NCBI GenBank assembly: GCA_947179485.1
Contig: OX359245.1
Location: 66,203,067 to 66,267,066, forward strand
Length of the DNA: 64,000 nt
Direction: 5' to 3'
Origin: Allacma fusca
Taxonomy: Eukaryota > Arthropoda > Collembola > Symphypleona > Sminthuridae
Part shown: in pieces, positions 12,129-23,566 of the stretch
How positions within the stretch are numbered: the first letter of the stretch is position 1
How the letters are laid out: each line of letters begins with the position of its first letter
Notes under the pieces: model-generated
Seen by the model: the letters and a program-made list of their open reading frames with translations, nothing else
Told to the model about the DNA's origin: nothing
The model's database searches: none
Translations under genes and position numbers: made by a program

Positions 12129-13320
12129 ATGATTACATTGAACGATTTACAGCTCAACATTCTTGTTACGAATTGTCTTGCCAAATTGCTTTTGGTACCA
12201 TTTACACTAAATCCCTCAGTCATGATGGCCAGACCTTCGCCCTCAAAAATAGTTTGGGGATATTGGTACTTTAGGCAAATCTTGATGTTTTTTTTATGGC
12301 GTTCAAAGTATTGCGACTAATTCAAACAGCTCTGTGGCCCGAGGAATATCTTGACTTAAAGCAATTATTTGCTCATATTATGTACCTCACAATGTGCTGT
12401 GCCTACGAATGTGGCTTGATGGTACTGATCTCCATGAATGTGGAGCTGGCAGAATTATACACGCGTATGCACAGCCTCAAATCCAGGGATGCTAATAAAT
12501 CACATGGTAACAAAACCCTTGACAATTTCAAACGGATACAACTTTATAGCAGTAAAAAATTATGATCAAATAAATTTATTCGCCCATAATAATAATTGTT
12601 ACAATTTGAGACTCCAGTCGTAAAATAGTAATTTTAAATATCATACATTTTAAAATAAATTCCACTGTCTGTACAGGTCTGCTCAAGCTCGTCTCCATTG
12701 ATACTTTCAGAAGTCACTCAATTTCCGAGATAATTATAATTTTCCTGCCGATCTGTATATTCGCCATTGTTCCGGGAGCCTTGGGCGTGTTTTCAATTGA
12801 GACAAAGGCAGTGTATCTAGTCTACTCTGTTGTACCTGAAGACATGGACGTCTGGTGGGTATTTGCAATTACATTGACAATGGAAGCGTGGGGTCTTGTG
12901 GAGCTCCTTACAGTTGGCTACATTGGTGCTTACATTCTTCTAACTTTCGCCGTTCCGTATATTTGTCATGAGGTTGCTGCGGATATTTTCAGTTCTGTAA
13001 GGTGCATACAAATTACTACGTTTTATCATTATATGAGATGTACTGAAATGCATAGGGTGACCATAATCCTGTTCTAAACTCTGTAGCCCTCATAAGGGAG
13101 GGAGTCATGATATAGTTGGTTTCCCCTGCTTCAAGCAAATTCTTTTCCAGATTTATTAAATTTACTTCAATGGTCTGTATCAATACTTTAGTTCGTAAAG
13201 CTCGAAACGTCAGAGAAAGTCAAAATGTTTTCAAAATATTTGTTAATGTTTTGATTTTCTTTCCAAATAACCTTTTGACGCAGAATTGCCGAAAATTGTA
13301 TGGGCTTTCCAGGGAAGGAT

Positions 13321-13351
<31 letters not shown>

Positions 13352-14459
13352 AGAATTATGGGTATAACCAGAAAAGACACGGAGTAAGATTGTGGAAATT
13401 ATGTTTGATACCGAAATTGAGAAAGTTGTGGAAAAACGGATTTTTGAAGCTCGCCATTTTTAGATAGAGCATGATTGTGGCTGGGTTTGTATCCTTTTTA
13501 CTATTATTTGAGTTCAATTCCAATATCAACTTCCCAGAATAAAACGTTGCATCCTTATGAGGAATCATAAATGTGAGCAAAGTTTAAAAATTGTTTTATG
13601 GTATAAAACTAATTAGTTTTTTCTTGCTTCATTTTTTGCGCAACGTTTTGACGTTCTGAGGAATGTGAGGTCTTGATGTTCTTGAAGGATAATTCTTAAT
13701 TTCTTTATAATTTCTTGTTCTGGATGTTTCCTGTAATATAGACGATTTTTTATATTAAGAACTATGAAAAGAGCTTTCTGGAAAGCCTACAAACGATTTC
13801 TGTGAGAATCAAAAAAATTAAACCAATACTCTGAGACAATATTGGACCGAATTGGCTATTGATACAGGGGGGATCATATATTTAAAGAGCCATTCACTTA
13901 TGTGACCCCAGGGGTGACAAATGATAATGATTACCCTGATTTTGAAATCAAATTGTTGTATATGTAACCGAGTTGATGATAATGTTTCTAGATCAGACCC
14001 GAAACCAACATTTTCAAAACTTCATATGACTTGTCGTCGGCTGGTTCAAATGTGGATGGACATAAAATTATACAATGAGGCCTTTGCCACAATGAATTAC
14101 TTGATCAAATTGTTGCTTTTAATAATAGCGGTATTTGGATTGTTTGCGGGAATTCGTTTTCAATCAGAGCACCCATTTTTCGCAGTAGTTATTTTGTGGG
14201 ATGTCTTGGTCCCCTTTACTTTACATTCATCTATGGAAGGTGCTACTTGGTTCAAGATAACATCAATGATTTGAAACGTGAAATAATGGTTGCGGTTATG
14301 CTAATTGATGAGAAACAAAAGGTGTTCTTTGAAAGGGTCTTGAGATCAATTCCAGCAGTCGGAATCAGAGCGGGAAGTTTCTATACTTTGGACAGAACAT
14401 CAACCCCGGATTTTATGGATTTTGTCATTAACCAGATCGTCAGCTTACTTGTTATGTAG
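12129..14459 (+). pseudogene. Membrane-protein array copy 1, two frameshifts
   Basis: Exons by homology to the intact copies are 12129-12506, 12677-13001 and 13992-14459; the splice sites are present. Exon 1 has lost one T from a T run at about 12288-12295 (eight present, nine needed to keep frame), so the reading shifts between the RQILMFF and AFKVLRLIQ blocks. Exon 3 has lost four bases at about 14190-14199, between the FFAVVI block and GCLGPLYF. The rest, including the C-terminal RAGSFYTLDR and QIVSLLVM blocks, is well kept. Intron 2 is 990 bases and matches the stretch before copy 2b at 23700-24600. The T-run change could also be a sequencing error; the 4-base loss is less likely to be. 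Confidence 0.8.
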
Positions 14460-15868
14460 TATTATTATAATTAACAAATATAACATTATATTAATATATG
14501 TATAATATTATTACTACATTATTATCGAACAATTAATTCGTGCAACGTTTTCAAGTTTGATCCAGTTTACTGTACCTAGTTATACATTTGGATATTTTAA
14601 CCAAATTAAATATTCGATGCAATTTTGCGAAAATAAAGTAACCTAACAGTTTTAAGAGGAACACTGAAAATCCGCTCCACGACAGACATTTTGGTAGGCT
14701 CTCTCTATTTCCCCCTCTTTGTACACTTTGTAGAAGAAACGAAAACCTGGACAATACAGCTGTGGCAGTGTCAAGCATTGAATAAAGTGTAATACCTCGT
14801 TGAAACCATCTCGGTAACCCTTAGTCAAGTTTTGCTTTACATTTACTTTTTAAGTCTTACTGGATTTTTGTTTAATCTTAAATCTTGGTCAACTATTCGA
14901 CAAACCTTCTTTGGTTGATTTTGACTTCTTTCGGATTGGTTTTTAAAATTTCAGAAATAGAGGCACGTCGGTATAACCTTGATCCAGAAGCAAAAGTATT
15001 ATCAAACGGAGAATTGAAACCGACGTCAAAATTTTAGTACGGCGTTACAATTCCTCAATTTTGGTTACTAAAATTTAAACAATATTTTGACCAAAAAAAA
15101 AATCTGATTGTGAGACCTTGTCCCCTCTTAAGAAACATTTTACTTCGAAGCTTTTATACAAAATACACATTTGTAAATTAACTTCCACTAGTGTTGAAGA
15201 AATGTCGAGAATGTATATTTTCCACCTTGGCATTCTATTTCAAAAACTTCCATAACTTTGACCTTGCTTGTTACATCTTGATCGTTCATAAGAACGTTGG
15301 TGGGTGAACTCATCTTCGTGCATTCAAACATAAACATCCTTTTGCACTGTTGGTATTATATTGATCTAACGATTAGCTAACAGTAATCATAATCGGTATA
15401 CGTACACAAATTTTGAAAAATACTTTATCAATCATATTCAACTTATGCATGCGCAAGTTCTCTCGGCCGATATGAGAAACAGTTTAATGAGAGCAACAAA
15501 AGCAGTTATAGATGGTGCAAGCTTAACATCCCAGGTACCTATGCACCAGTATTTGCACGTGTTTATATATAATCTCATTTAACATTCAGGTCAAAGCGAT
15601 GACTCAACCTTCTTCAGCAACAATAGGCTTCTTATTTTTTGGATAATTTGTCCCTACAAAAATTTGAATTGCCTGATTGAAATTCACTCCTCTAATCGTA
15701 ATTTGTGTGTAACCACTAAATTTTGACAAACGTTTACAATGATTTCAAAGTATGCATGTTCACATTTACTGACATCTACTGGCTCATGGAAAAGAGCCAG
15801 TAGATGCTTCTCAAATGCTTGGATGTTCCTATCGTATTATGAACATATTCGGTCCTAGTGGTCTGGTC
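14460..15868. other. Non-coding stretch after copy 1
   Basis: An ATTAATATATGTATAATATTATT-like tract follows the copy 1 stop. No AATAAA is seen near the expected place; an AATTAAA lies near 14604. The remainder has no supported gene. From about 15810 there are GGTCC and GTTCC words that resume after 16687, probably an older MITE into which the next element jumped. Confidence 0.5.
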
Positions 15869-16679
15869 TAGTGCGCCCAGTGTTTCGTTTCTGAAACGAA
15901 AATTTCCGGTTCGTTTCAGTTTGTTTCAGTTCGTCCCACAAAAATTTCAATTCAGTTTCAAGTTTAGCTAAAACGAACGTTTCAGTTCAGACTTTGAAAC
16001 AAAACGAAACATTCACACTGAAACGCGTTTGAAACGTTTCAATTGCAATATGATTCTGCCAGTAAAAATGCACATGTGACGAAAACTTTGCTTTTTCATG
16101 CTGAAAATTTCTTAGGCATGTAGACTCTATACAATATAGAATACAAGGGTGAAATCGTCTTTGGACAGCTTATGGGCTTGGGAAACTACTGAACTCAAAA
16201 ATGATATTTAGTAATAGAATATAGAATACATCTAAATCTGTATACTCTACGTAAAATCACTAGGTATCTTTTTCGCTACGTCTTGAATGTTGAAGGTTGT
16301 GCAAATTTTAATTTAACTTCCAAACACGGAGTTAACCGTTACTTTATGGGGCATGTTGGATCCGTCATTGAACATGGAAAATGCTTGGAGTTACACGAGC
16401 TACCCAAGGATAGATTTACATTTAGAAGTATGCCTGACGTCGTAGTAAACTTAGGCAGTGAATGCGGGGCCAGAGGCCATAAAGTATTTAATGTCAAGCA
16501 TTTTAAATTTTCACGCCTGAAACGATCGTTTTGCTTTTCGTTTCAGTTCACCGGTCAAACTGAAACGAACTGAAACTCTTTTTTGTGAACTTAAACGAAA
16601 CCATAATTTCAGTTCATTTTAGAGTTCAAACTGAAACGAAACAGATTTTTTGAAACGAACTGAAACAGTGGGCGCACTA
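15869..16679. mobile_element. hAT-type element with GAAACGAACTGAAAC words
   Basis: Inverted ends TAGTGCGCCCAGTGTTTC and its complement at 16662-16679 (one mismatch) are flanked by perfect 8-base duplications GTCTGGTC (15861-15868 and 16680-16687). Both subterminal parts are dense irregular arrays of GTTTCAGTTCG and its complement. Between them is a stretch with normal composition that contains an open frame (16283-16573), possibly captured sequence. It sits inside an older repeat with GGTCC/GGAAC words. Confidence 0.9.
16283..16573 (+). CDS. Open frame of unknown identity inside a hAT-type element
   Basis: A 96-codon frame runs through the non-repetitive middle of the element. Its first 70 or so residues look like ordinary protein (a GVNRYFMGHVGS block, a HELPKDRF block and a LGSECGARGH block). 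The last part is translated from the GTTTCAGTTC word array and is unlikely to be meaningful. It may be a piece of a captured host exon or of an ancestral transposon gene. I do not recognise the family, and it may not be expressed. Confidence 0.25.
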   Translation: MNVEGCANFNLTSKHGVNRYFMGHVGSVIEHGKCLELHELPKDRFTFRSMPDVVVNLGSECGARGHKVFNVKHFKFSRLKRSFCFSFQFTGQTETN

Positions 16680-16687
16680 GTCTGGTC

Positions 16688-16910
16688 TGTTCTATTCCGG
16701 TCCGAGTTATTTTGAGGAACGGAACATGTGTTCCTGTTCCAGCAATTTGTACTGACCAGATGGTTCCGGTCCTACAGTCTAAAAGACCTTGTGGTCCTGG
16801 TCCTACACTGAGAACAGATAAAATGGGCTGGTGCAGGCTGAAGGACAAGACCATTCTAAGAAATCCTGGAACATTCCGGAACAGTCCCACTCCTAGGAGT
16901 CCGAATTCGT
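16688..16910. repeat. GGTCC/GGAAC word array, outer MITE fragment
   Basis: GGTCCGAG, GGAACGG, GTTCCGGTCCT and GGTCCTGGTCC recur in both orientations. Similar words precede the nested hAT element (GTTCC near 15825, GGTCC near 15852). This is probably one older non-autonomous element split by the insertion at 15869. Its outer ends could not be fixed. Confidence 0.45.
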
Positions 16911-18000
16911 GTACGTATGAACGACTGAGCGTAGTACCAACTGGACAATCGCATAAAAACGCTGCGCTGCCCTAAAACCTTGCAGCTCTAGTAAATCAGC
17001 ATTAAAATAGGCAAGAAATATTTAGGGACTTTTACAAATGGGCAGGCCATCCACATTTATTTTGCAAACCTATTTGCGTATATTTTGGAGAGAAAAGATG
17101 TCAACTGTTTTAGTATCTTTACCAAAGAGTGAATACACTCTCGGGGTAATATTACGCTACGTGGAGTTCCAAGTAAAAACCTATACTTGGTTTTGGAAAG
17201 AGTTGGATTTTTTACAAAAACTATTTTACAAATCATTCATAGCAGTTTCGTCTACGCTATGCCTTGCTGCACACAAGATTAAATCATTTTTTATGTCAAA
17301 TACATCCATCTAACCAGAGGTGTGGAAGATTTTGAAATAGTATTTAAAATACATTCCGTATTTTGTATGTATAATTTTCTTGCCGTAATTTTGTTTTTGC
17401 ATTTGGTATTTTTAAAATCTACTAACTCATGTTATTTTTTATTTATTTATCTGGCGTCGTTTGCTGACCTAATATTTCAAACACAAAATGCTTACATAGC
17501 TCTGACTCTGACCGTAACGCTATAAAATGAACATACATATTTTTGCATTACGGGTTGACACGTAATATTGGCTTTCTTTGCAGTAACTGCGATTGTAGAT
17601 AGCCATGGAATATATCAAAAAGTTAAAAACAAATTAAACAAATATTAAAAACAGCCAGAGCATAATTTATATAATTACATATAAGTTGTATTTGATGACA
17701 ACATGACATATTTTCTTACGAACTTGTATTGTTTGGCCCTTTGTTTGCCACCAGCACTCAACCCACACGATTTTGCTTACAAAGAAACGACATATGATCG
17801 GCTTATGAATTAAAATTTGGTTCAAAGTTTTTATTATACAAGAAATAATCATGGACAATACAACCTCTAGTAAAAGTGGATATATATGTATATACATACA
17901 TCTGGCATAATTTTTACGCAAATCCTAATCATACCTGAAAGAAGAAAATCTACAAGCACAACATTTTAGATTGTGCAAAGAATTAAGGAAGCAAGACTTA
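16911..18000. other. Non-coding stretch with GTATTTTG-like words
   Basis: No supported gene. AAAATAC/GTATTTTG words cluster at 17340-17420 and recur near 21945-22120, hinting at another short repeat family. Open frames at 17038 and 17322 show no protein features that I recognise. Confidence 0.4.
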
Positions 18001-19221
18001 AAATGTTAACGTAAAATTTTATTCAACAAAAAATTAATTACCTAAAATAAATACACTTAGACTATCATAACCCATCATTTTATGAATTAATGGAGTACCT
18101 GGTTACGACACCTAGTAATCGCAGGAACTGCCGAAATTTTGTTAACATAAAAGTACTTTCACAAACTTCATCACGTATATTTACTTGCCTGAGTAAAAAT
18201 GGGGCATTTGCTTAATAAAAAAGCGTTACCATTTTGACTTGGACACTCTCATGTAATAAATTTAGAAGAATTTTTTGAAGGTACTTCATGAAAGTGCTCT
18301 AATATTTAACTGAATGTTATTTTCCCAAACATTATCTTGTTGAAACAAATGTCAGAGTATATTGAATCTTTCCAAGGACTGGATTTGGAAAAAAACTTGC
18401 AGTAATACTTTTAGTTTGCACAGTTTAAACAGAAGAGTAAAACCCTTTTCTACTTACTGTGTTCGTATTTTCCCAGCACATAAGTAATTCCTCACAATAG
18501 GTACATTAAAACTTTAGTTTGAGTCACAAAAACGTGATATACAGAATATCTGATGTATAGTACCTACATACTTAACGCTCACATGCATTCCGAGGCTGGG
18601 TTCCAGCGTAAACAGGTGCGGTCGATTATTTACCTGTGTAATAGCCTTGATTCAAAATCTTCTTTCAACAAACCGGATGTACCCCAAATATTTGTAAAAT
18701 ATATTCATAATCAGGATTCATCCCTAGATGAGTAAAATGAACGCATTCATAATAAGTAATAGATTAGACAAACATGTGCACATGTGCAAATCTTAATCAG
18801 AAACTCAAATAAGATTGTCTTCAGCATTATACCTTTACACAACCCTAAGGTGTAAATCCAAACATATTTTTCTCATAGTGTAAGCGTAAAAGAAGTACAT
18901 AATGGCTGTGAAATGCATTATGGGGTTCATACCTTGAGGGGCTCTAAGCAAAGCATCTTCAATTTTGACATTAAATGATTTTAAGCGTTAGTAAACGAAC
19001 CAACCAAGTATAGAAAGAAATCAAATGGTAGATAGTAATAGTATGCGTGAAATTGTACACATAATTTGACAGGTTGAACATTGGCCATCTAAAAAAAGAC
19101 AACCAGTGATTATACCCGAAATAGTTTTCAGTATATCTGTACAGCTTCGAGCGGAATATTTTGGAATTTATTGCACACACAAATATAATTATAACTAGTA
19201 GGATAAAAGGTCTCTACAAAC
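18000..19221 (+). repeat. Shared 5' flank of copy 2
   Basis: This flank aligns in order with 25830-26838 (copy 3), and more weakly with about 36000-36986 (copy 4). Shared blocks include the GTAAAATTTT start, the segment around 18580-18780, and the last 350 bases before the start codon. It shows that whole gene units, not exons alone, were duplicated. Confidence 0.8.
18896..18903 (+). promoter_or_regulatory. Degenerate TATA position of copy 2 (TACATAAT)
   Basis: This aligns with TATATAAA at 46832 and 60642 and TATATAAT at 36646, within a conserved block (GCGTAA...AGTATATAA.GGCCATGAAA) about 320-340 bases before each start codon. Here the third base is C. The block is presumed to be the core promoter by position and conservation only. 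Confidence 0.4.
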
Positions 19222-20597
19222 ATGCTAACGTTAAACGATTTACAAATTAACATATTCCTAACAAATTGGCTTTGCAAAACGGCTTTCCTACCATTTACAT
19301 ACGATGCTTTAGACATCGTGGCAAAGTCGGCATCCTCAAAATTTAAGTGGGGTTATTGGTACCTTAGGCAATTTTTGGTGTGTTTATTTATGTCCTTCAA
19401 AGTATTCCGATTTATTCAAACTATTCTGTACCCCGACGAATACCCTGATTTAAAGCAGGTATTTGTCAGTATCATCTATCTAACAATGGCATTTGTCTAC
19501 GAGTGCGGTTTGATGATACTGATCTCCATGAACTTGGAGCTGGCAGATTTATACACGCGCATGCACACCCATAAATCCAAGGATGATAGAAAATCACACG
19601 GTAACAAAAACCTTAACATATTCTACATGATACAACTTCTCAACCATAAAAATAGTTTTATTAAATTGAAGTACGAGACTCTAGTCTATAAACAATCAGT
19701 TTATTAAAATCAAATCCATTCACTCTACAGGTTTTCTCAAACTGGTCTCCGTGAATACTTTCAAAAGTCACTCAATATCGGAGCTGAGTATAATATTCCT
19801 TCCGTTTCTTACGTGCTCAGTTATTCCTGCAGCGTTGGGTGTATTTTGTATTGAGACTAAGGCAGCATATCTGATCTATTCGGTCGTACCTGAGAACATG
19901 GAGAGTTGGTGGGTATTTGCTATTACATTGGCAATAGAAGGTTGGGGTCTGGCGGAGATCATTACGGTAGTCTACATTGGTGCTTACGTTCTTCTAACTT
20001 TCGCCGTCCCGTATATTTGTAATGAGGTTGCAGCGGAGATTTTGAGTTCAATAAGGTACACACGCACTGCGTGTACACAAATTTCTGTACGTATAATCTC
20101 AGTAGCTTTAAAAATATTTTCATGTTTCTAGATAAAACCCACAGTTTGTACAAGTTGTTGAGTATTATCGCCGAATGGTTCATATGTGTCTCGATATAAA
20201 ATTATACAATGAAGCCTTTGCGACACTGAATTATTTGGCCAAATTGTTGTGTTTGGTAATAGCGATATTTGGGTTGTTCGCCGGAATTCGTTTTCAAGCA
20301 GAGCAACCTTTTTTTGCCATGGTTATCACCTTTGTTGGATTCCTTGGGGTCCTTTACTTTGTAGTCATCTATGGAAGGTGCTATTTGGTGCAAGACAGTA
20401 TCAATGATGTAAAGCGCGAAATAATGATTGTAGTTATGGAAAATGATCTGAAACAAAGGAAATACTTTGAGCGGGCTTTAAGGGGAATTCCAGCAATTGG
20501 AATCAGAGCGGGAAGTTTCTATACATTGGACAGAACGTCGTCTCCAGAATTTATTGATTTTGTAATCAACCAGATCGTCAGCTTACTTGTATTGTAG
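19222..20597 (+). pseudogene. Membrane-protein array copy 2, in-frame deletion creates a stop
   Basis: Exons 19222-19600, 19731-20055 and 20132-20597 have GT-AG borders. Exons 1 and 2 are open and close to copy 4. At the start of exon 3 a 6-base deletion (the CCGAGA seen in copies 3, 6 and 7) leaves TAA at 20133-20135, right after the splice junction. Translation would end near residue 235, before the last hydrophobic segments. The next acceptor-like site (CACAG at 20144) would put the rest out of frame. Downstream of the stop the whole exon 3 frame is intact through QIVSLLVL, so the loss looks recent. A truncated product or alternative splicing cannot be excluded. Confidence 0.75.
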
Positions 20598-20644
20598 TGG
20601 ACTTACTCTGTATTCGATGTCCATGCACTTAAACATTTGAGCCA

Positions 20645-20650
20645 AATAAA
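20645..20650 (+). terminator. Polyadenylation signal AATAAA of copy 2
   Basis: AATAAA lies 48 bases after the stop. It is conserved as AATAAA in copies 3 and 4, but is AATAAG in copies 6 and 7. Confidence 0.6.
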
Positions 20651-20867
20651 TATTTGATACAATAAGAATAACCAAATTATTTAATCTAGTTACAAACAGG
20701 AACCTGGAAATTCATCTCTGTAATACGCAAGTTTGTTACCCATTTCCTGCAAGTCAATGCAACTATTTTTCCACGGACCGTCTCATGTGTGTGAATCCTT
20801 TATAATACGTGGAATATACTGTATTGCGCTAAACATCAAAAGCCACTGCTTTTACTCTAGCCCAGTG

Positions 20868-21240
20868 GTGGAATTATTGTGGGATGCCGGGAAGATTCTT
20901 ACCAGGGAAAAACTATTTCTGGGGGGAAATCACTAATTCTTTTTAGCAAACAGGGGTTTTCAAATTCGTTAAAACTATTTTTGGCACGGATTTTCAAATT
21001 TGTTGGCATGTTTCAGGGAAATGTGTTATGCAAACAGGATTTTTTTAGATTGGTTGACATTATTTGGCCGGGATTCGACGTCTTGTACGGAAATTATTTT
21101 GCCAACAGGGATTTTGAAAATCGTTGACCTTTTTTTGAGCAGGGAGAATTGAAATCGTTGAGGACCTCCCTGCAGGGATATAATTTTCAACAGGGAAATC
21201 GAGAATTGATCTTTCAGGGAGATTTACCAGAATCCGACCC
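20868..21240. repeat. Degenerate tandem repeat with CAGGGATTTTCAAATTCGTTG unit
   Basis: About ten diverged units of 20-37 bases start with CAGGG or CGGG and continue with an AAATT(C/T)GTTG-like block. The left border reads CAGTGGTGGAATTATTG and the right border reads as an imperfect inverse (CCAGAATCCGACCCCGTG). It may be the interior of a MITE of the word-array type. No coding sequence is credible here. Confidence 0.6.
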
Positions 21241-21359
21241 CGTGCGTAGCCTATCAGGCAAACATCGTGAACTTTCCACTCAGGATTGATGTGACGTTTT
21301 GTTTGAGCTTAGTTACGTGGTCCAACATTCCAACAAGCATAAACATTCTGGCCATTTAG

Positions 21360-22535
21360 CGCTGGTTTACAAGTTAATTAAAAAGATTTAAATCGCAAGT
21401 ATAGTGTCTCACTTTTTCAATTAAAATGAAATCGCTCCGCAGTTTAAACCTCATTATCGCAATTTTAAAATTTCCTGTGTTAAGTTTTATAAGAAATTGC
21501 CATTCTCAAAAGTCGGCGAAGTATTAAAAAAGCAAGTAAACACTGTTATTTTTTGTGACTCGACTTTACCTTCCTAAATTCCATAAACCATTAGAGTTTT
21601 AGAAATTTATTCTTAAAAAAAAAACATTCTCGAAAAATTTACAAACTAAGGAAATGAGATTATTTTGGTGTCATAGATTCAATTAATTTTGAACCAGTCA
21701 CATATGATGTTGTCCATCAAAGGAATCTGACTGGACCAATCTACTTTGGATGGCATAAAATATGAAATGCACAAAACTGCTTTTCGCAATTTATTACTTT
21801 ACTTACAACTTCAAAACGATAAGATACACGTGTAAAATTATACGTTACAATATTTTAAATTAAACACTTAAGAACTAAAAGAATTAGTCCACATGTTGTG
21901 TATTAATTCTTGTGCGATCAGTATGCAGTATGAGCTATGCAGTATTTTCAAATGCAGTATTTTCAGACCACAAAGTCTTTTGTATTTTAAAGGTTGCAAT
22001 CAGTTTGCAAATATTTTGTACTTAGTATTCGAACGGCCTATATGTACAAAAGTATTTTGTATTATTACTGACTTTTAAGATCATGGAAAATGCATTTAAA
22101 ATAAAGTATTTGGCTCACAATACTTTTCACTAGCATGATTACCACTTTGAAGTTGTTTGTGGTTTACATGATGTCTAATATCTGTAAAAATTTCATTTGC
22201 TTTTGTACATCGCTTACAATTAGTCCCCTTGACCTTATTAACAACATTATTAAGATCCGTCTAAGACTCAATTTTATTTTCAGATACTCGGACACTGAAA
22301 ATATCGTAATAATCTCTATTACTTAATAAAGAATCAGAATAACTGATTATCGTTAGTCAATGTAATTATAATTAATGGAATGAGTTTATTAATGACAAAT
22401 TCAACAAACGTTAAATCATTTGTTAATACACAAGTCTTATTTGCAGTCCTAGAAGTGATTAAGGAACGGCCACAAATTTCAACATCGCAAAATGCCCACT
22501 ATATTCTTTCGGAGGATAGTCCTTGCGTATTTAAT
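21360..22535. other. 3' flank of copy 2 and further non-coding DNA
   Basis: The first 250 or so bases match the flank after copy 3 (28660-28870; shared block AAATTGCTCCG.AGTTTAAACCTC). GCAGTATTTTC-like words occur at 21920-21965. Nothing else was recognised. Confidence 0.5.
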
Positions 22536-22764
22536 TCTAGTCTATTCGTTTGCGAATTTGTTCTCGCTAGTCTAGTCTAGTCCTATTCACACATTTTTTA
22601 AAATTCGATTCCTGTTCAGTGCTTAAACTAAAAAAATGCCAGGAATTGCTCCGATGTAATGGACGAGGGAATGTCCTGATCCTGGTTTTGGATTCAGAAG
22701 TTCATGTAAGGGTGATGGTTTGCGGAAAAAAAATGCTGAAGCCAGATAGCGGGATGAGGCGATA
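22536..22764. repeat. Dispersed repeat shared with 63210-63503
   Basis: Begins with CTAGTCTAGTC-like words (22565-22582) and continues through a block around ATGGACGAGGGAATG to GCCAGATAGC and GAGGCGATA. The second copy, near the right end of the window, is uninterrupted, whereas this copy is split by the pogo-like MITE. Confidence 0.65.
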
Positions 22765-23528
22765 CAGTCAACTCTCTCTATAAGGGAGTACTCTATAAGG
22801 GAAAACTCACTATAAGGGACACAATTGGTTGGTCCCGGCAAAATGCCCATATAACTAAATGTATAAGACTCGGCTTATAAGGGATATGTTTATAAGGGAA
22901 AACTCTCTATAAGGGAACATATTTCAAGGTACGGTGGAGTGGTACACACATTCTATAACGGATTTCAGAAAATAATTGGTATGTGTGTAGTCGCTTCCAC
23001 CAGAATTTGGAAACAAAACGTGCAAACTGCATAATAAGCTTATTTTTGCACTTCAGTTTCCTTCATGCTTGAGTAACCACGATGTCTCGGGAGATTGAAT
23101 ATGAACTATAACCGACAATATTGTATAAATTTTGTAATATTTATTGACCACTAATTAAAATCAAGAAATACGTGAATTTAAAATCTGCAGCACTAAACGC
23201 AAAACCTTGAATAATTTTTGAAATACAATCCGGCAAATAGGAGAGTAAAGTGTATTGAAAAAAGAATTTGTCAAGTTCTTTTTCAAGATTTTTGGAGTTG
23301 GATTTCAAGAATTGAAGTGGTTACATACCAAAAATTAACAAATCTACCAACTACATGCATTTTTAGTGGTTTTTTAATTTTTCATAAGCATGTGTAGTTA
23401 CTTTTTAGATAAGTTAGTGTGCTTTCTGTATAGTGGATTTAATTCCGTTATAAGCCTATAAGGGACAATCTTTATAACGGACAAAATATGACAGTCCCCA
23501 GAATTTCCGTTATAGAGAGAGTTGACTG
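22765..23528. mobile_element. pogo/Tigger-like MITE
   Basis: Inverted ends CAGTCAACTCTCTCTATAA and its complement (ending 23528) are flanked by TA on both sides, as in Tc1/mariner elements. The paralogous repeat at 63495-63510 reads GAGGCGATATAATC with a single TA, a clean empty site. Near the ends TATAAGGGA and CCGTTATA words recur many times. The centre (22990-23400) is AT-rich and lacks a transposase frame. Confidence 0.88.
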
Positions 23529-23566
23529 TATAATGCGGGACGGGTAAAAACAAATTTACTAAATAG

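Noticed and set aside
13320-13346. Alternating TA tract as a possible transposon target or origin
   Set aside because: A simple microsatellite in intron 2 of copy 1, with nothing symmetrical around it.
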